From Sphingomonas taxi (GTDB taxonomy: Bacteria > Pseudomonadota > Alphaproteobacteria > Sphingomonadales > Sphingomonadaceae): a DNA stretch of 64,000 bases. This document shows positions 14,595 through 24,018 of the stretch, in pieces. The stretch spans positions 289,549 to 353,548 of the forward strand of contig QFMX01000001.1 of NCBI GenBank assembly GCA_003240625.1, read 5' to 3'. Under the pieces are notes generated by a model that saw nothing but the letters and a program-made list of their open reading frames with translations, searched no databases and had not been told where the DNA came from. How positions within the stretch are numbered: the stretch's first letter is position 1; each line of letters opens with the position of its first letter. A program made the translations under genes and the position numbers.

Positions 14595-16643
14595 TCACCA
14601 GATCCGAACGCGCTGCTCCGGCGTCAAATACAGCTTCTGCCCGGGAGTCGGCTTGTACGCCGCGTACCAGGGATCGAGATTCCGCACGACCCACGCCCGC
14701 TGCTGCGACGGCGAGTGAGGATCGGTCAGCAACCGGTTGCGAAGGTTGGCTTCGCGGTAGTTGCGTCGCCAGACCTGCGCCCAGCCGAGATAGAAGCGCT
14801 GGTCGCCGGTAAAGCCGTCGATCACCGGAGCCGCCTTGCCGCCGAGCGCGGTATGGTAGGCATCGTACGCCACCGTGAGACCCGCGAGATCGGCGATGTT
14901 CTCACCCATAGTAAGCTGGCCCTTCACGTGCATGCCGGGCAGCGGCTCGTACGCGTCATATTGCGCGCCGAGCTTGCCGGTGAGTGCATTGAAGCCGGCG
15001 ATGTCCTTGGCAGTCCACCAGTCGGTGAGCTGGCCCTTGGCGTCGTATTTCGAGCCCTGGTCGTCGAAATGATGGCTCAGTTCGTGACCGATCACCGCGC
15101 CGATGCCGCCGTAATTGACCGCATCGTCGGCCTTCGGATCGAAGAACGGTGGTTGCAGGATCGCGGCGGGGAAGACGATCTCGACCATGCCGAAATTGGC
15201 ATAGGCGTTCACCGTCATCGGCGTCATACCCCATTCCCAGCGCTGCAACGGCTTGCCGAGCTTGGAGATATTGTCCTGATGCTGCCATTCGTTAGCGCGC
15301 CATTCGTTGCCGAATGCATCGCCGGACGTGATCGTCAGACCGGAGAAATCCTTCCACTGGCTCGGGTAGCCGATCTTCGGCGTGAACGCGGCGAGCTTGG
15401 CGTGCGCCTTCACCTTCGTCTCGGGCGCCATCCATTCGAGCTTGTCGATCCGGCGGCCCATCGCGGCGAGCACATTCTTGACGAGCTTGTCGGCAGCGGC
15501 CTTGGTTTCGGGCGGGAAATACTGCGCGACGTAGAGTTTGCTGACCTCGTCATCGAGCGCGCCGCTGGTGAACTGGACGCCCCGCTTCCAGCGCGCCTCT
15601 TGTTCCGGCGTGCCGCCGAGGACGGTGCCGTAGAACGCGAACTGCTCGGCGTCGAACGCCTTGGGCAACACGTCGGCATAGCCGTCGAGCGAGCGCAGGA
15701 TCAGCTGGTCCTTGAGCACGCCGATCGGCGCGGTCGAGACGAGCTTGGCGATGCCGGTGATCGCCGAGGGCTGCGCGACGATGACGGTCGGGACAGGTGT
15801 GCCGATGCCCTTGAAATAGGCGACGAAATCGAAGCCGGGCGCGCGCTTGGCGAGGTCGGCGACGGTCATCTTGTTGTAAGTCTTGGTGGCGTCGCGGCTG
15901 TCGACGCGGGTCCAGCTGACCTTGGCGATCTCGGTCTCGAATGCGAGCAAGGCGGTGGCGCGCGCCTCGGCATTGGGTTCGCCGGCGAGCGTCAGCATCT
16001 TGACGATGTGCGCGCGGTAGGCGTTGCGCGCCTCGACCAGTTTGGCGTCGGTGCTGAGGTAATAGTCGCGGTCGGGGAGGCCCAGGCCGGACTGGCCGAG
16101 CGAGAGCGCGTATTGCTCAGGGGACTTGTCGTCCTGGCCGACACCGCCGCCGAACGGGCCACGAATGCCGGCGCGGTCGGCTTCGGCAAGAAGGGCAGGA
16201 TATTGCGCGCGGTCGGTCAGCGCGGCGATCTTCTTCAGCCACGGACGGATCGGCGCGAGCCCCTTGGCCTCGATCGTGCCGGTGTCGAGATAGGTCGCAT
16301 AGGCGCGGCCGATCTTGGAGTTCGGGTCCTTCGCGGCGGTGTCGAGGATGCCGCGGGTGCGGCTCTCGGACAGGTCGGAGAGGAGGTTGAACGAGCCGTA
16401 GTTCGACTTGTCGGCAGGGATCGGGGTGTTCTTCGACCAGTTGCCGTTGGCGTAGTTGTAGAAATCGTCGCCGGGCTGGACGGACTTGTCCATGCCCTTC
16501 TCGTCGAAGCCGAACGTGCCGTATTGCGCGCCGGCCGAGGTGGCGGGTGCTGGCGGGGCCGGCTCGGCCGTTTGCGAGATGGCGGCGGTGACGCCGGTGA
16601 TGGCGGTTGCGGCGAGAAGGCCGGCGACGATGAAGGACTTCAT
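14595..16643 (-). CDS. Secreted M13-family zinc metallopeptidase (copy 1)
   Basis: This is a predicted neprilysin/PepO-like endopeptidase. The 682-residue precursor begins with a signal peptide (MKSFIVAGLLAATAITGVTA, cleavage near residue 20-22), so it acts in the periplasm or outside. The zinc site is intact: H520-E521-L-S-H524 in GAVIGHELSHHFDDQG, with the third ligand Glu in GENIADLAG about 60 residues later. The NAYAN substrate-binding motif and the typical C-terminal VRIW end are present. A second, closely related M13 gene lies upstream in the same direction, separated by one family F repeat, which points to tandem duplication. Confidence 0.93.
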   Translation of the reverse strand: MKSFIVAGLLAATAITGVTAAISQTAEPAPPAPATSAGAQYGTFGFDEKGMDKSVQPGDDFYNYANGNWSKNTPIPADKSNYGSFNLLSDLSESRTRGILDTAAKDPNSKIGRAYATYLDTGTIEAKGLAPIRPWLKKIAALTDRAQYPALLAEADRAGIRGPFGGGVGQDDKSPEQYALSLGQSGLGLPDRDYYLSTDAKLVEARNAYRAHIVKMLTLAGEPNAEARATALLAFETEIAKVSWTRVDSRDATKTYNKMTVADLAKRAPGFDFVAYFKGIGTPVPTVIVAQPSAITGIAKLVSTAPIGVLKDQLILRSLDGYADVLPKAFDAEQFAFYGTVLGGTPEQEARWKRGVQFTSGALDDEVSKLYVAQYFPPETKAAADKLVKNVLAAMGRRIDKLEWMAPETKVKAHAKLAAFTPKIGYPSQWKDFSGLTITSGDAFGNEWRANEWQHQDNISKLGKPLQRWEWGMTPMTVNAYANFGMVEIVFPAAILQPPFFDPKADDAVNYGGIGAVIGHELSHHFDDQGSKYDAKGQLTDWWTAKDIAGFNALTGKLGAQYDAYEPLPGMHVKGQLTMGENIADLAGLTVAYDAYHTALGGKAAPVIDGFTGDQRFYLGWAQVWRRNYREANLRNRLLTDPHSPSQQRAWVVRNLDPWYAAYKPTPGQKLYLTPEQRVRIW

Positions 16644-16690
16644 GGGGTTCTCCGGGAGAATGATCTTGGAGCGGTATTCAGACCCTCTCC

Positions 16691-16786
16691 GTCACCCCGG
16701 ACTGGTTCCGGGGTCCACCGTTCCGCGCAATCATATCTCTCGATTTCGCGGAACCGTGGATGCCGGAACGAGCCCGGCATGACGGA
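16691..16786. repeat. Intergenic palindromic repeat, family F
   Basis: It matches 1001-1095: GTCACCCCGGACTGGTTCCG at the left and GATGCCGGAACGAGCCCGGC at the right, with inner arms TTCCGCG / CGCGGAA. It separates the two M13 peptidase genes. Confidence 0.8.
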
Positions 16787-16801
16787 GGGGGGCGGAAGGA
16801 T

Positions 16802-18889
16802 TTACCAGATACGGACGCGGTTGGCGGGGGCGAGGTAGGTGGCTTCACCCGGCTTGGCGCTGAACGCGGCATACCAGGGGTCGAGGTTACGCACCGTCAG
16901 GACACGCTGGTGGCCCGGCGAATGCGGATCGGACAGAAGCGTCTGCTGGAGCGCGGCGTCGCGGAACTTGGTGCGCCAGACGCCGGCCCAGCCGTAGTAG
17001 AAGCGCTGGTCGCCGGTGGTGCCGTCGATGATCGGCGCCTGCTTGCCGCCGAGCGACTTGTGGTACGCGTCGTACGCCACCGTCAGGCCGGCGAGATCGG
17101 CGATGTTCTCGCCGAGCGTCAGGCCGCCCTGGATGTGCTGGCCGGGGAGCGGTTCGTACGCGTCGTACTGCTTCACGAGCGCGTCGGTGAACACCTTGAA
17201 GCGGGCGACGTCCTGCGGCGTCCACCAGTCGGTGAGCTTGCCGTTGAGGTCGTATTTGCGGCCCTGGTCGTCGAAGTGGTGGCTGATCTCATGCCCGATC
17301 ACCGCGCCGATGCCGCCGTAATTGACCGCCGGGTCCGCCTTCGGATCGAAGAACGGCGGCTGGAGGATCGCGGCCGGGAAGACGACCTCGTTCATCGTCG
17401 GGTTGGCGTAGGCGTTGATCGTCATCGGCGTCATGAACCACTCGCCGCGATCGATCGGCTGGCCCAGCTTCTTCAGGTCGCGATCATATTCGAACGCATT
17501 GGCGCGCGCGACGTTGCCGACGAGATCACCGCGCTGGATCTGAAGCGCGGAATAATCGCGCCACTTGTCCGGATAACCGATCTTCGGGGTGAAGGCGGCG
17601 AGCTTGGCGAGTGCCTTGGTCTTGGTCTCCGGCGCCATCCATTCGAGGTTCCGGAGCCGCTCTCCCATCGCCGCGATGACGTTCTTGACGAGGTCGTCGG
17701 CCGCGGCCTTCGATGCGGGCGGGAAATACTTGGCGACATATTGCTGGCCGATCGCCTCGCCCATCGCGCCCGACACGGTCGAAACGCCGCGCTTCCAGCG
17801 GACCTGCTGCTCGGGCGTGCCGGACAGCGTGGTGCCGTAGAACGCAAAGTTGGTCTTGTCGAAATCGCTCGACAGATACGGCGCGTACGACCGCAGCACC
17901 TTGAGCATCGCATAGTCCTGGAGGACGTTGATCGGCGTATCGGCGAACACCTTCGCCTCGCCGGTCAGCGCGCTCGGCTGTGCGACGAGGTAGAACGGAC
18001 GGCCGGTGACGCCCATCGCGGTCATGTACTGCGCCCAGGGGAAGCCCGGCGCCTTCGCGGCGAAATCGGCGGCGGTCCATTTGTTGTAGGTCTTGTCGGC
18101 GTCGCGGCTCTCGATCCGGGTCCAGTGCGCGGTGGCGAGGCCCTTCTCCATGGCGAACACGGCGGCGGCGCGGGTGGCGGCATTCGGTTCGCCGGCGAGC
18201 GTCAGCATCCGTGTGAGATACGCCTGATACGCCGTGCGGATCGTCGCGAGCTTCGCGTCGTCCTTGAGGTAGTAATCGCGATCGGGGAGGCCGATTCCAC
18301 TCTGACCGAGACCGACGACATAGGTGGTGGGGTCCTTGTCGTCCTGCTGGACGCCGACGCCGACGAGGCCGCCGACGCCCTGGCGCTGGAGCTTTGCGAT
18401 CTCGGTGACGAGCGCGGTCTTGTCCTTGGTCGCCTTCAGCGCGGCGAGCATCGGTTTGACCGGCGTCACGCCCTTAGCGTTGACGGCGGCCTCGTCCATG
18501 AAGCTGGTGTAGAACTCGCCGACCTTGTCGCCCGGGGTCTTCGCGGCGCCGTCGAGGATCGTGCGGGTGCGCTCGAGCGACAGGTCCTGGAGAACGTGGA
18601 ACATGCCGTAGGACGAGCGATCCGCGGGGATCGGCGTGGTCTTCACCCAGCCGCCATTCGCGTAATCGAAGAAGTCGGTGCCCGGCGTGACGCTGGTATC
18701 GCGGCCTGCCATGTCGAAGCCGAAATCGCCGATCTGCGGCTTGTTGGCATCCTTGGGAGCGACCGGGCCGGTAGCGGCCTTGGCGAGCGTCGGCGACGGG
18801 GCAGCCTGGTTCGGGGCGGTCTGATTGGTCTGGGCGATGGCCGAAGCGGCGGACGCGAGCAGGATCACGGTAACAATCGACTTACGCAT
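16802..18889 (-). CDS. Secreted M13-family zinc metallopeptidase (copy 2)
   Basis: A 695-residue paralogue of the downstream M13 peptidase, with a signal peptide (MRKSIVTVILLASAASAIAQ). The zinc site is H533-E534-I-S-H537 in GAVIGHEISHHFDDQG, followed by GENIADLAGLTVAYDAYH and a VRIW C-terminus. The two copies share motifs along their whole length but differ clearly in sequence, so the duplication is not recent. Both act on peptides in the envelope; substrates are unknown. Nothing in the sequence suggests loss of activity in either copy. Confidence 0.93.
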   Translation of the reverse strand: MRKSIVTVILLASAASAIAQTNQTAPNQAAPSPTLAKAATGPVAPKDANKPQIGDFGFDMAGRDTSVTPGTDFFDYANGGWVKTTPIPADRSSYGMFHVLQDLSLERTRTILDGAAKTPGDKVGEFYTSFMDEAAVNAKGVTPVKPMLAALKATKDKTALVTEIAKLQRQGVGGLVGVGVQQDDKDPTTYVVGLGQSGIGLPDRDYYLKDDAKLATIRTAYQAYLTRMLTLAGEPNAATRAAAVFAMEKGLATAHWTRIESRDADKTYNKWTAADFAAKAPGFPWAQYMTAMGVTGRPFYLVAQPSALTGEAKVFADTPINVLQDYAMLKVLRSYAPYLSSDFDKTNFAFYGTTLSGTPEQQVRWKRGVSTVSGAMGEAIGQQYVAKYFPPASKAAADDLVKNVIAAMGERLRNLEWMAPETKTKALAKLAAFTPKIGYPDKWRDYSALQIQRGDLVGNVARANAFEYDRDLKKLGQPIDRGEWFMTPMTINAYANPTMNEVVFPAAILQPPFFDPKADPAVNYGGIGAVIGHEISHHFDDQGRKYDLNGKLTDWWTPQDVARFKVFTDALVKQYDAYEPLPGQHIQGGLTLGENIADLAGLTVAYDAYHKSLGGKQAPIIDGTTGDQRFYYGWAGVWRTKFRDAALQQTLLSDPHSPGHQRVLTVRNLDPWYAAFSAKPGEATYLAPANRVRIW

Positions 18890-18981
18890 CTAGGGACCTC
18901 GGGAGAGACTGCAGGATGCGGTGTGTTCTACGCCGATAGGACGGTCCGTCAATTCCAAGCGGTGTCAAATGTTACGAAATA

Positions 18982-19542
18982 CTACGCCACGCGATTATCG
19001 TGGCGATGCCGCCACTTGCGCGCGATCCACAACCGCCAGCCGAGCGCGCTGAGCGCATAGCCACCGACCGAACAGACGACCGTGATCACTAGCAGGCCGA
19101 GCGCGGTGGCGGGCCCCGCCTGCATCAGCCACGGGATCCATTCGGTACGCGCTGCGGCGTCCGCGACCGGCTGGCCGGGAACGTGATCGTCGAGCCGCAG
19201 CAGCGACGAGCCGATCCAATAGGCGGCGATCCACAGCGGCGGCGTGGTCAGCGGGTTGGTGATGAAGGTGGTCAGCGCCGCGGTCGGCACGTTGGCGCGA
19301 AACGGCAGCGCGAAGATCGCCGCGACCGGAGTCTGCGCGACCGGGATCAGGATGCCCGCGACCATCCCTAGCGCAACGCCGCGGGGAACCGACCGGCGAG
19401 TGAAGCGCCAGAGCTCGGGAGCGAGCACGCGGTGCGCGACGGGACGCAGCAGCCGGTTCCGCTCCATCGATTCGCGGGTCGGCAAGTTGCGACGCGACCA
19501 CGCCGCGAGGCGCCCGAAGATACTGCCCGGCGCCTTCGACAC
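18982..19542 (-). CDS. DUF2062 membrane protein
   Basis: The 186-residue protein carries the DUF2062 pattern: a basic N-terminal part (VAHRVLAPELWRFTRRSVPRG), then GMVAGILIPVAQTPVAAIFA and TTFITNPLTTPPLWIAAYW. It has three to four predicted membrane segments and a short basic C-terminus. The molecular role of this family is not established. It starts three bases after the smpB stop, so it is probably translated from the dapA-smpB transcript. Confidence 0.87.
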   Translation of the reverse strand: MSKAPGSIFGRLAAWSRRNLPTRESMERNRLLRPVAHRVLAPELWRFTRRSVPRGVALGMVAGILIPVAQTPVAAIFALPFRANVPTAALTTFITNPLTTPPLWIAAYWIGSSLLRLDDHVPGQPVADAAARTEWIPWLMQAGPATALGLLVITVVCSVGGYALSALGWRLWIARKWRHRHDNRVA

Positions 19543-19545
19543 AGG

Positions 19546-20028
19546 CTATCCGCGATCCCGCATGATACGGCCCTGCTCGCGCTTCCAGTCCTGTTCCTTC
19601 ACCGAATCGCGCTTGTCGTGGTTCTGCTTGCCCTTGGCGAGCGCCAGTTCGATCTTCGCGCGGCCCTTCGAATTGAAGTAGATCATCAACGGCACGAGCG
19701 TCATGCCCTGGCGTGCGACCGCCCCGAACATCTTGTTGATCTCGCGCTCGTGGAGCAGCAATTTGCGCGGACGCTTGGGCTCGTGGTTGAAGCGGTTGCC
19801 GTGGCTGAATTCGGGGATGTTCGAATTCACCAGGATGACGTTCTTGCCCTTCACCTCGGCATAGGCCTCGGCGATCGAGCCTTCGCCGCCCCGCAGCGCC
19901 TTCACCTCGGTGCCGGTGAGCGCGATGCCCGCCTCGAACACCTGCTCGATATAATAATCATACCGCGCGCGCCGGTTCTCGGCGACGATCTTGGTCTTCT
20001 CGAAGGTCGGGGGTTTGGGACGTGCCAT
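19546..20028 (-). CDS. smpB: SsrA-binding protein SmpB
   Basis: SmpB delivers tmRNA to stalled ribosomes for trans-translation. The 160-residue protein shows the family's conserved blocks: NRRARYDYYI, GIALTGTEVKALRGG, NIPEFSHGN, RPRKLLLHEREI and the basic C-terminal tail (KGKQNHDKRDSVKEQDW) that mimics the missing tRNA part. Length is normal. It lies between dapA and a DUF2062 gene on the minus strand; the ssrA RNA gene is not in this window. Confidence 0.96.
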   Translation of the reverse strand: MARPKPPTFEKTKIVAENRRARYDYYIEQVFEAGIALTGTEVKALRGGEGSIAEAYAEVKGKNVILVNSNIPEFSHGNRFNHEPKRPRKLLLHEREINKMFGAVARQGMTLVPLMIYFNSKGRAKIELALAKGKQNHDKRDSVKEQDWKREQGRIMRDRG

Positions 20029-20100
20029 GGGACGCGCGATGTAGGAGGTCGGAGGGCTTAGGGGAAGCGGGGGCGGTCGTTATTAGGTCACGTCATTCTT

Positions 20101-20210
20101 CCCCCTCCCTGGAAGGGAGGGGTTGGGGGTGGGTCGGGTTCCGCATATCCTGGGGTCGGGGGCTCAAGCTGGCCTACCCACCCCCTGCCCCTCCCTTCCA
20201 GGGAGGGGGG
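20101..20210. repeat. Intergenic palindromic repeat, family C
   Basis: The arms CCCCCTCCCTGGAAGGGAGG with GGTTGGGGGTGGGTCGG and the complementary CCTACCCACCCCCTGCCCC with CTCCCTTCCAGGGAGGGGGG flank a centre of about 40 bases. It separates dapA from smpB inside what is otherwise a co-directional cluster. Confidence 0.8.
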
Positions 20211-20225
20211 ACCGTGGTGGCCTGG

Positions 20226-21110
20226 TCAGATGAGGTGCGCGTGCTCCAGCGCTGCATCGACCGCCGCGCGTGACACCTCACCCGCCGGGGTCATCGGCAG
20301 ACGGAGGGTTTCGGGAAAGCCCGACCGCACCTTAGTCATCGCGTATTTAACCGGGCCCGGCGAGGCGTCGGTGAACAGCGCTTCGTGGAGCGGGTAAAGC
20401 CGGTCCTGATACGCGAGCGCCTCGACGAAATCGCCCGCCTGGCACGCCGCCTGGAACTCGGCACAGAGCTTCGGCGCGACGTTCGCCGTTACCGAGATAC
20501 AGCCGGTGCCACCCATCACGTTGAACGCCAGCGCCATGTCGTCATTCCCCGACAGCTGGCAAAAGTCCGGGCCACACGAAGCGCGGTGCTGGGAAACGCG
20601 GGCGAGGACGCCGCTGGCATCCTTGACGCCGACGAACACGTCCGGGAACGCCTTCACGATGCGCGCCAGAGTCGCAGGCTGGATATCCGTCACCGTCCGC
20701 GCGGGGACGTTGTATAGGATGATCGGCAGCGGGGTCGTCTGCGCGAGCGCTTCGAAATGACGGAAGATGCCCTCCTGCCCCGGCCGGTTGTAATAGGGCG
20801 GCACCATCAGCGCGGCGTCGGCGCCGGCGTCCTTCGCAGCGCGCAGGTTCGCAGACGCGACGCGCGTGTCGTTCGAGCCTGCACCGGCGATCACCGGCAC
20901 GCGGCCTTTCGCCTGGTCGACGCAGACGCGGACGACGTGGAAATGCTCGTCGTACGACAAGGTCGCCGCCTCGCCGGTAGTGCCGCACGCGACGAGGCCC
21001 GACGAGCCCTCGGCGATCTGCCACTCGATGAAGTCGCGGTAAGCCGGTTCGTCGAAGCTGCCATCGGCGGCGAACGGCGTGACGAGCGCGGGAATCGATC
21101 CTGAAAACAT
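20226..21110 (-). CDS. dapA: 4-hydroxy-tetrahydrodipicolinate synthase
   Basis: It condenses pyruvate with aspartate semialdehyde in lysine and diaminopimelate synthesis. With the start at 21110 the protein begins MFSGSIPALVTPF, the family standard, and has 294 residues; a further in-frame ATG at 21128 lacks a ribosome binding site. Catalytic residues are visible: Thr44-Thr45 in CGTTGEAATL, Tyr107 in PPYYNRPGQEG, Tyr133 and Arg138 in YNVPARTV, and Schiff-base Lys163 in GVKDASG. It is divergent from the lytic transglycosylase gene, and both serve cell-wall metabolism. Confidence 0.95.
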   Translation of the reverse strand: MFSGSIPALVTPFAADGSFDEPAYRDFIEWQIAEGSSGLVACGTTGEAATLSYDEHFHVVRVCVDQAKGRVPVIAGAGSNDTRVASANLRAAKDAGADAALMVPPYYNRPGQEGIFRHFEALAQTTPLPIILYNVPARTVTDIQPATLARIVKAFPDVFVGVKDASGVLARVSQHRASCGPDFCQLSGNDDMALAFNVMGGTGCISVTANVAPKLCAEFQAACQAGDFVEALAYQDRLYPLHEALFTDASPGPVKYAMTKVRSGFPETLRLPMTPAGEVSRAAVDAALEHAHLI

Positions 21111-21221
21111 GCGGTAGCCTGCGTCCATACTAGAAGAGAAGTCTGGCCTGTTGCGCCAAATACCGGGCGAAATCCGGATTTCGTTCAGGACAGATACGGG
21201 TTGGAGGCGTATGCTGTCCAC

Positions 21222-23219
21222 ATGGTAGCATCGATGTTGAAAACGAGCCTTCTTCTTGCAGTCGTCGCACAGACGGCTGTCTCCTCAGGCGCGGGCCAAC
21301 AGACGCTCGATCGCTACAGTACGCAGTTGGCCAATATGGGGCCCAATGCGCAGCCGATGGCGACGGACGGCGCGATCGCCTCGACCATCGCGCAATGGCG
21401 GGCGTTGCAGCAGACCGACGCGCTACCGTTCGACAGTTACGCAGGCTTCCTGATGGCGCATCCGGGCTGGCCTAACGAGACTGCCAATCGCCGTGCGGCG
21501 GAGCGCAAGGCGGCGACCGGTTCGCCGACCAGCGTCGTCGCGTTCTTCCGCCGGTATCCGCCGCAATCGGCTTCGGGCGGGGTCGCCTATGCGCGCGCTT
21601 TGCAGGCAACCGGTGCGCGGGATCAGGCGTATGCGGCAGTGCGGACGGCATGGCGCAGCGCCGGGCTGACGCCGACCGACGAGGCGATGGTGACGTCGGG
21701 CTTTCCCGGTGCGCTGACGCCGGACGACCAGGACGCGCGGATGGATGCGCTGTTGTGGGCGGGCCAGACCGGCGCGGCCCAGCGGCAGATCGTTTGGACC
21801 AGCGCCGCGCGACGGCCGATATTCCAGGCGCGGCTGGCGTTCCGGACGAATGCGCCGAACGCGTCGGATATCTCGGCCTCGACGCAAGGCCTGTATGCGA
21901 ACGACGCGGGCTATGTCGCCGACCGGGCACAGTGGTTGCGCAATTCGGGGGCGAGCCCTTCGGCGCGGGCGTGGCTGGCGCGGCCACGGTCGCTTGTGAC
22001 GCGGCCGGGCAATGCTGCGGAATGGTACGAGGTGCTCGTCACCAACGCGAACGGCGCGGCGAACGACGGGCAGTATCAGGTCGCCTACGACATCGCGCGG
22101 CAGATCGACGACGCGTATCCGGCTGGTACCGACGTCTCGACGAAATCCTATGCCGAGCGTGACGAATACACCAACCTCGCCTGGCTCGGCGGACGGGTGG
22201 CGATGAAGCAGCTCGGGCGGCCGGCGGATGCGATGACGCTGTTCGACCGGTACGCGCGCGGCTCGCGCTCGCCTCAGGTGCGATCGAAGGGCTATTACTG
22301 GGCGGGCCGTGCGGCGGAGGCAGCGGGTTTGGCGCCTCAGGCGGCGGCATTCTACGGCCAGGCGGCGGGGTACCGCGATCAATATTACGGACAGTTGGCG
22401 AACGAACGGACCGGGCGCCCGCTGGTCGCGCCGCCTTCGGTCGCTTCGGTGGCGGTCGATCCAGCCGCACGCGCCGCGTTCGACCGGCGCGAGACGGTGC
22501 GCGCGGTCAAGTTCCTCGGGCAGATCGCCGACTGGCAGGACCAGACCGCGTTCGTCCGCCAGATCGCCGCGGACGCGACGACCGACACCGATCACCTGCT
22601 CGCCGCCGAGCTGTCGAAGAGCATCAACCGCCCCGATCTCGGCGTGATGGTCGGGCGTAGTGCGCTGGCGAACGGCCTCAGCGATTATTCCGCGGTGGGC
22701 TTTCCGATGGTCTCGGTGCCGGCGGGGTATGAGGATAACTGGACGATCATCCACGCGATCTCGCGGCAGGAGAGCCAGTTCGATCGGGCCGCCGTGTCGC
22801 ATGCGGGTGCGCGCGGGTTGATGCAGCTGATGCCGGCGACCGCGCGCGAGCAGTCTGGGAAGATCGGCCTCGCCTATAACCAGGCGGCGCTGACGACCGA
22901 TCCGAACATGTCGATCATGCTGGGGTCGAGCTATTTCCAGCGGGTCTACGCAAACTACGGCAGCTATCCGCTCGCGGTGGCGGCATATAATGCGGGCGGC
23001 GGCAACGTGAACAAATGGCTCCGCGCGAACGGCGACCCGCGGACCGGCTCGGTCGATATCATCGATTGGGTCGAGGCTATCCCGTACCAGGAGACGCGCA
23101 ACTATGTGCAGCGCGTGCTGGAGAATGCGGTGGTGTACGATCTGATGAACCCCGCGCGGGCGAAGAGCCGGGGGGCGGCGCGGTTGTCGTGGTATCTGGG
23201 GAAGAACCGGCCGGGTTGA
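21222..23219 (+). CDS. Soluble-type lytic murein transglycosylase
   Basis: It cleaves peptidoglycan glycan strands to give 1,6-anhydro ends. The product of about 665 residues has a signal peptide (MLKTSLLLAVVAQTAVSSGA), a long alpha-helical region of tetratricopeptide-like repeats (about 60-480) and a C-terminal SLT domain. The catalytic Glu517 is in SRQESQFDRAAVSHAGA, followed by GLMQLMPATA and AAYNAGGGNVNKW. The start could be 21222 or 21234; a GGAGG site is at 21203-21207. The domain order matches Slt70-like enzymes. Confidence 0.92.
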   Translation: MVASMLKTSLLLAVVAQTAVSSGAGQQTLDRYSTQLANMGPNAQPMATDGAIASTIAQWRALQQTDALPFDSYAGFLMAHPGWPNETANRRAAERKAATGSPTSVVAFFRRYPPQSASGGVAYARALQATGARDQAYAAVRTAWRSAGLTPTDEAMVTSGFPGALTPDDQDARMDALLWAGQTGAAQRQIVWTSAARRPIFQARLAFRTNAPNASDISASTQGLYANDAGYVADRAQWLRNSGASPSARAWLARPRSLVTRPGNAAEWYEVLVTNANGAANDGQYQVAYDIARQIDDAYPAGTDVSTKSYAERDEYTNLAWLGGRVAMKQLGRPADAMTLFDRYARGSRSPQVRSKGYYWAGRAAEAAGLAPQAAAFYGQAAGYRDQYYGQLANERTGRPLVAPPSVASVAVDPAARAAFDRRETVRAVKFLGQIADWQDQTAFVRQIAADATTDTDHLLAAELSKSINRPDLGVMVGRSALANGLSDYSAVGFPMVSVPAGYEDNWTIIHAISRQESQFDRAAVSHAGARGLMQLMPATAREQSGKIGLAYNQAALTTDPNMSIMLGSSYFQRVYANYGSYPLAVAAYNAGGGNVNKWLRANGDPRTGSVDIIDWVEAIPYQETRNYVQRVLENAVVYDLMNPARAKSRGAARLSWYLGKNRPG

Positions 23220-23243
23220 TGTCTGGCTTTTGAAGAAAATTGT

Positions 23244-23294
23244 TCTCCCGCGAAGGCGGGAGTCCAGTCTGGGCTCCCGCCTTCGCGGGAGAAC
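23244..23294. repeat. Compact family A palindromic repeat
   Basis: This 51-bp version has both arms nearly touching: GTTCTCCCGCGAAGGCGGGA and TCCCGCCTTCGCGGGAGAAC (shown by their outer 20 bases). It falls between the transglycosylase stop and the greB ribosome binding site, where the long stem could terminate transcription. Confidence 0.85.
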
Positions 23295-23309
23295 ACGGTA
23301 GGGAAGCGC

Positions 23310-23786
23310 ATGGATCGCCCGAACTACATCACCCCTACCGGTTACGCCGTACTTCGCACCGAATACGAACAACTCCTGTCGACCGAACGGCCCGCCTTGG
23401 TCGAGGTCATCTCCTGGGCGGCGGGCAATGGCGACCGTTCCGAAAACGGCGATTATATCTACGGCCGCAAGCGCCTGCGCGAGATCGACCGGCGGCTGGG
23501 GTGGCTTTCGAAGCGAATGAAGGCGGCGAAGGTCGTCGACCCGGCCGCACAGGAAGACCGCTCGCGCGTCTGGTTCGGTGCGTGCGTGACGGTGGCCGAC
23601 GAGGACGACGTCGAACGGATTCTGACGCTGGTAGGCGACGACGAGACCGACGCGAGCAACGGGCGGATCGGCTGGAACTCACCGTTCGCGCGCGCCCTGC
23701 GCGGTGCGGCGATCGGCGACGTGCGGCGGGTGGACCTGCCGGCGGGCGAGCGCGAATACGAGGTGATGGCGATCGCCTACCCCTGA
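23310..23786 (+). CDS. greB: Transcription elongation factor GreB
   Basis: GreB stimulates transcript cleavage by backtracked RNA polymerase. The 158-residue protein has an N-terminal coiled coil with the GreB signature GDRSENGDYIYGRKRLREID (about residues 46-65), whose acidic tip enters the polymerase channel. A C-terminal FKBP-like domain with GWNSPFARAL and VDLPAGEREYEVM follows. The YIYG form and the length favour GreB over GreA. A GGGAAG site precedes the ATG. Confidence 0.92.
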   Translation: MDRPNYITPTGYAVLRTEYEQLLSTERPALVEVISWAAGNGDRSENGDYIYGRKRLREIDRRLGWLSKRMKAAKVVDPAAQEDRSRVWFGACVTVADEDDVERILTLVGDDETDASNGRIGWNSPFARALRGAAIGDVRRVDLPAGEREYEVMAIAYP

Positions 23787-23792
23787 CGTTGC

Positions 23793-23918
23793 GATCCTCC
23801 CCCGCCAGGGGGAGGTGGCTGGCACTTGCCAGACGGAGGGGGAGGTAAGGGCAACCGCTGTTCCCTGTCCTCCCCCTCCGTCACCTGCGGTGCCACCTCC
23901 CCCTGGCGGGGGAGGATC
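23793..23918. repeat. Intergenic palindromic repeat, family D
   Basis: The outer arms GATCCTCCCCCGCCAGGGGG and its complement at 23899-23918 pair almost perfectly, and inner arms (AGACGGAGGGGGAGG / CCTCCCCCTCCGTC) pair again. It lies directly after the greB stop and may stop the greB transcript. Confidence 0.8.
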
Positions 23919-24018
23919 GTGAGTTCCCCCGCAAACGATCCGTTTCGATTTACATAAATTGACCCCGCCCCGCCTCCGTGGGACATTTCGCCCTCGCAAC
24001 GACACCGAGGACTCCGCC

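Noticed and set aside
14340..19060. Long plus-strand open frames (832 and 766 codons) opposite the two M13 peptidase genes
   Set aside because: The minus-strand genes have intact zinc sites and signal peptides. The antisense frames have shadow composition and no ribosome binding sites.
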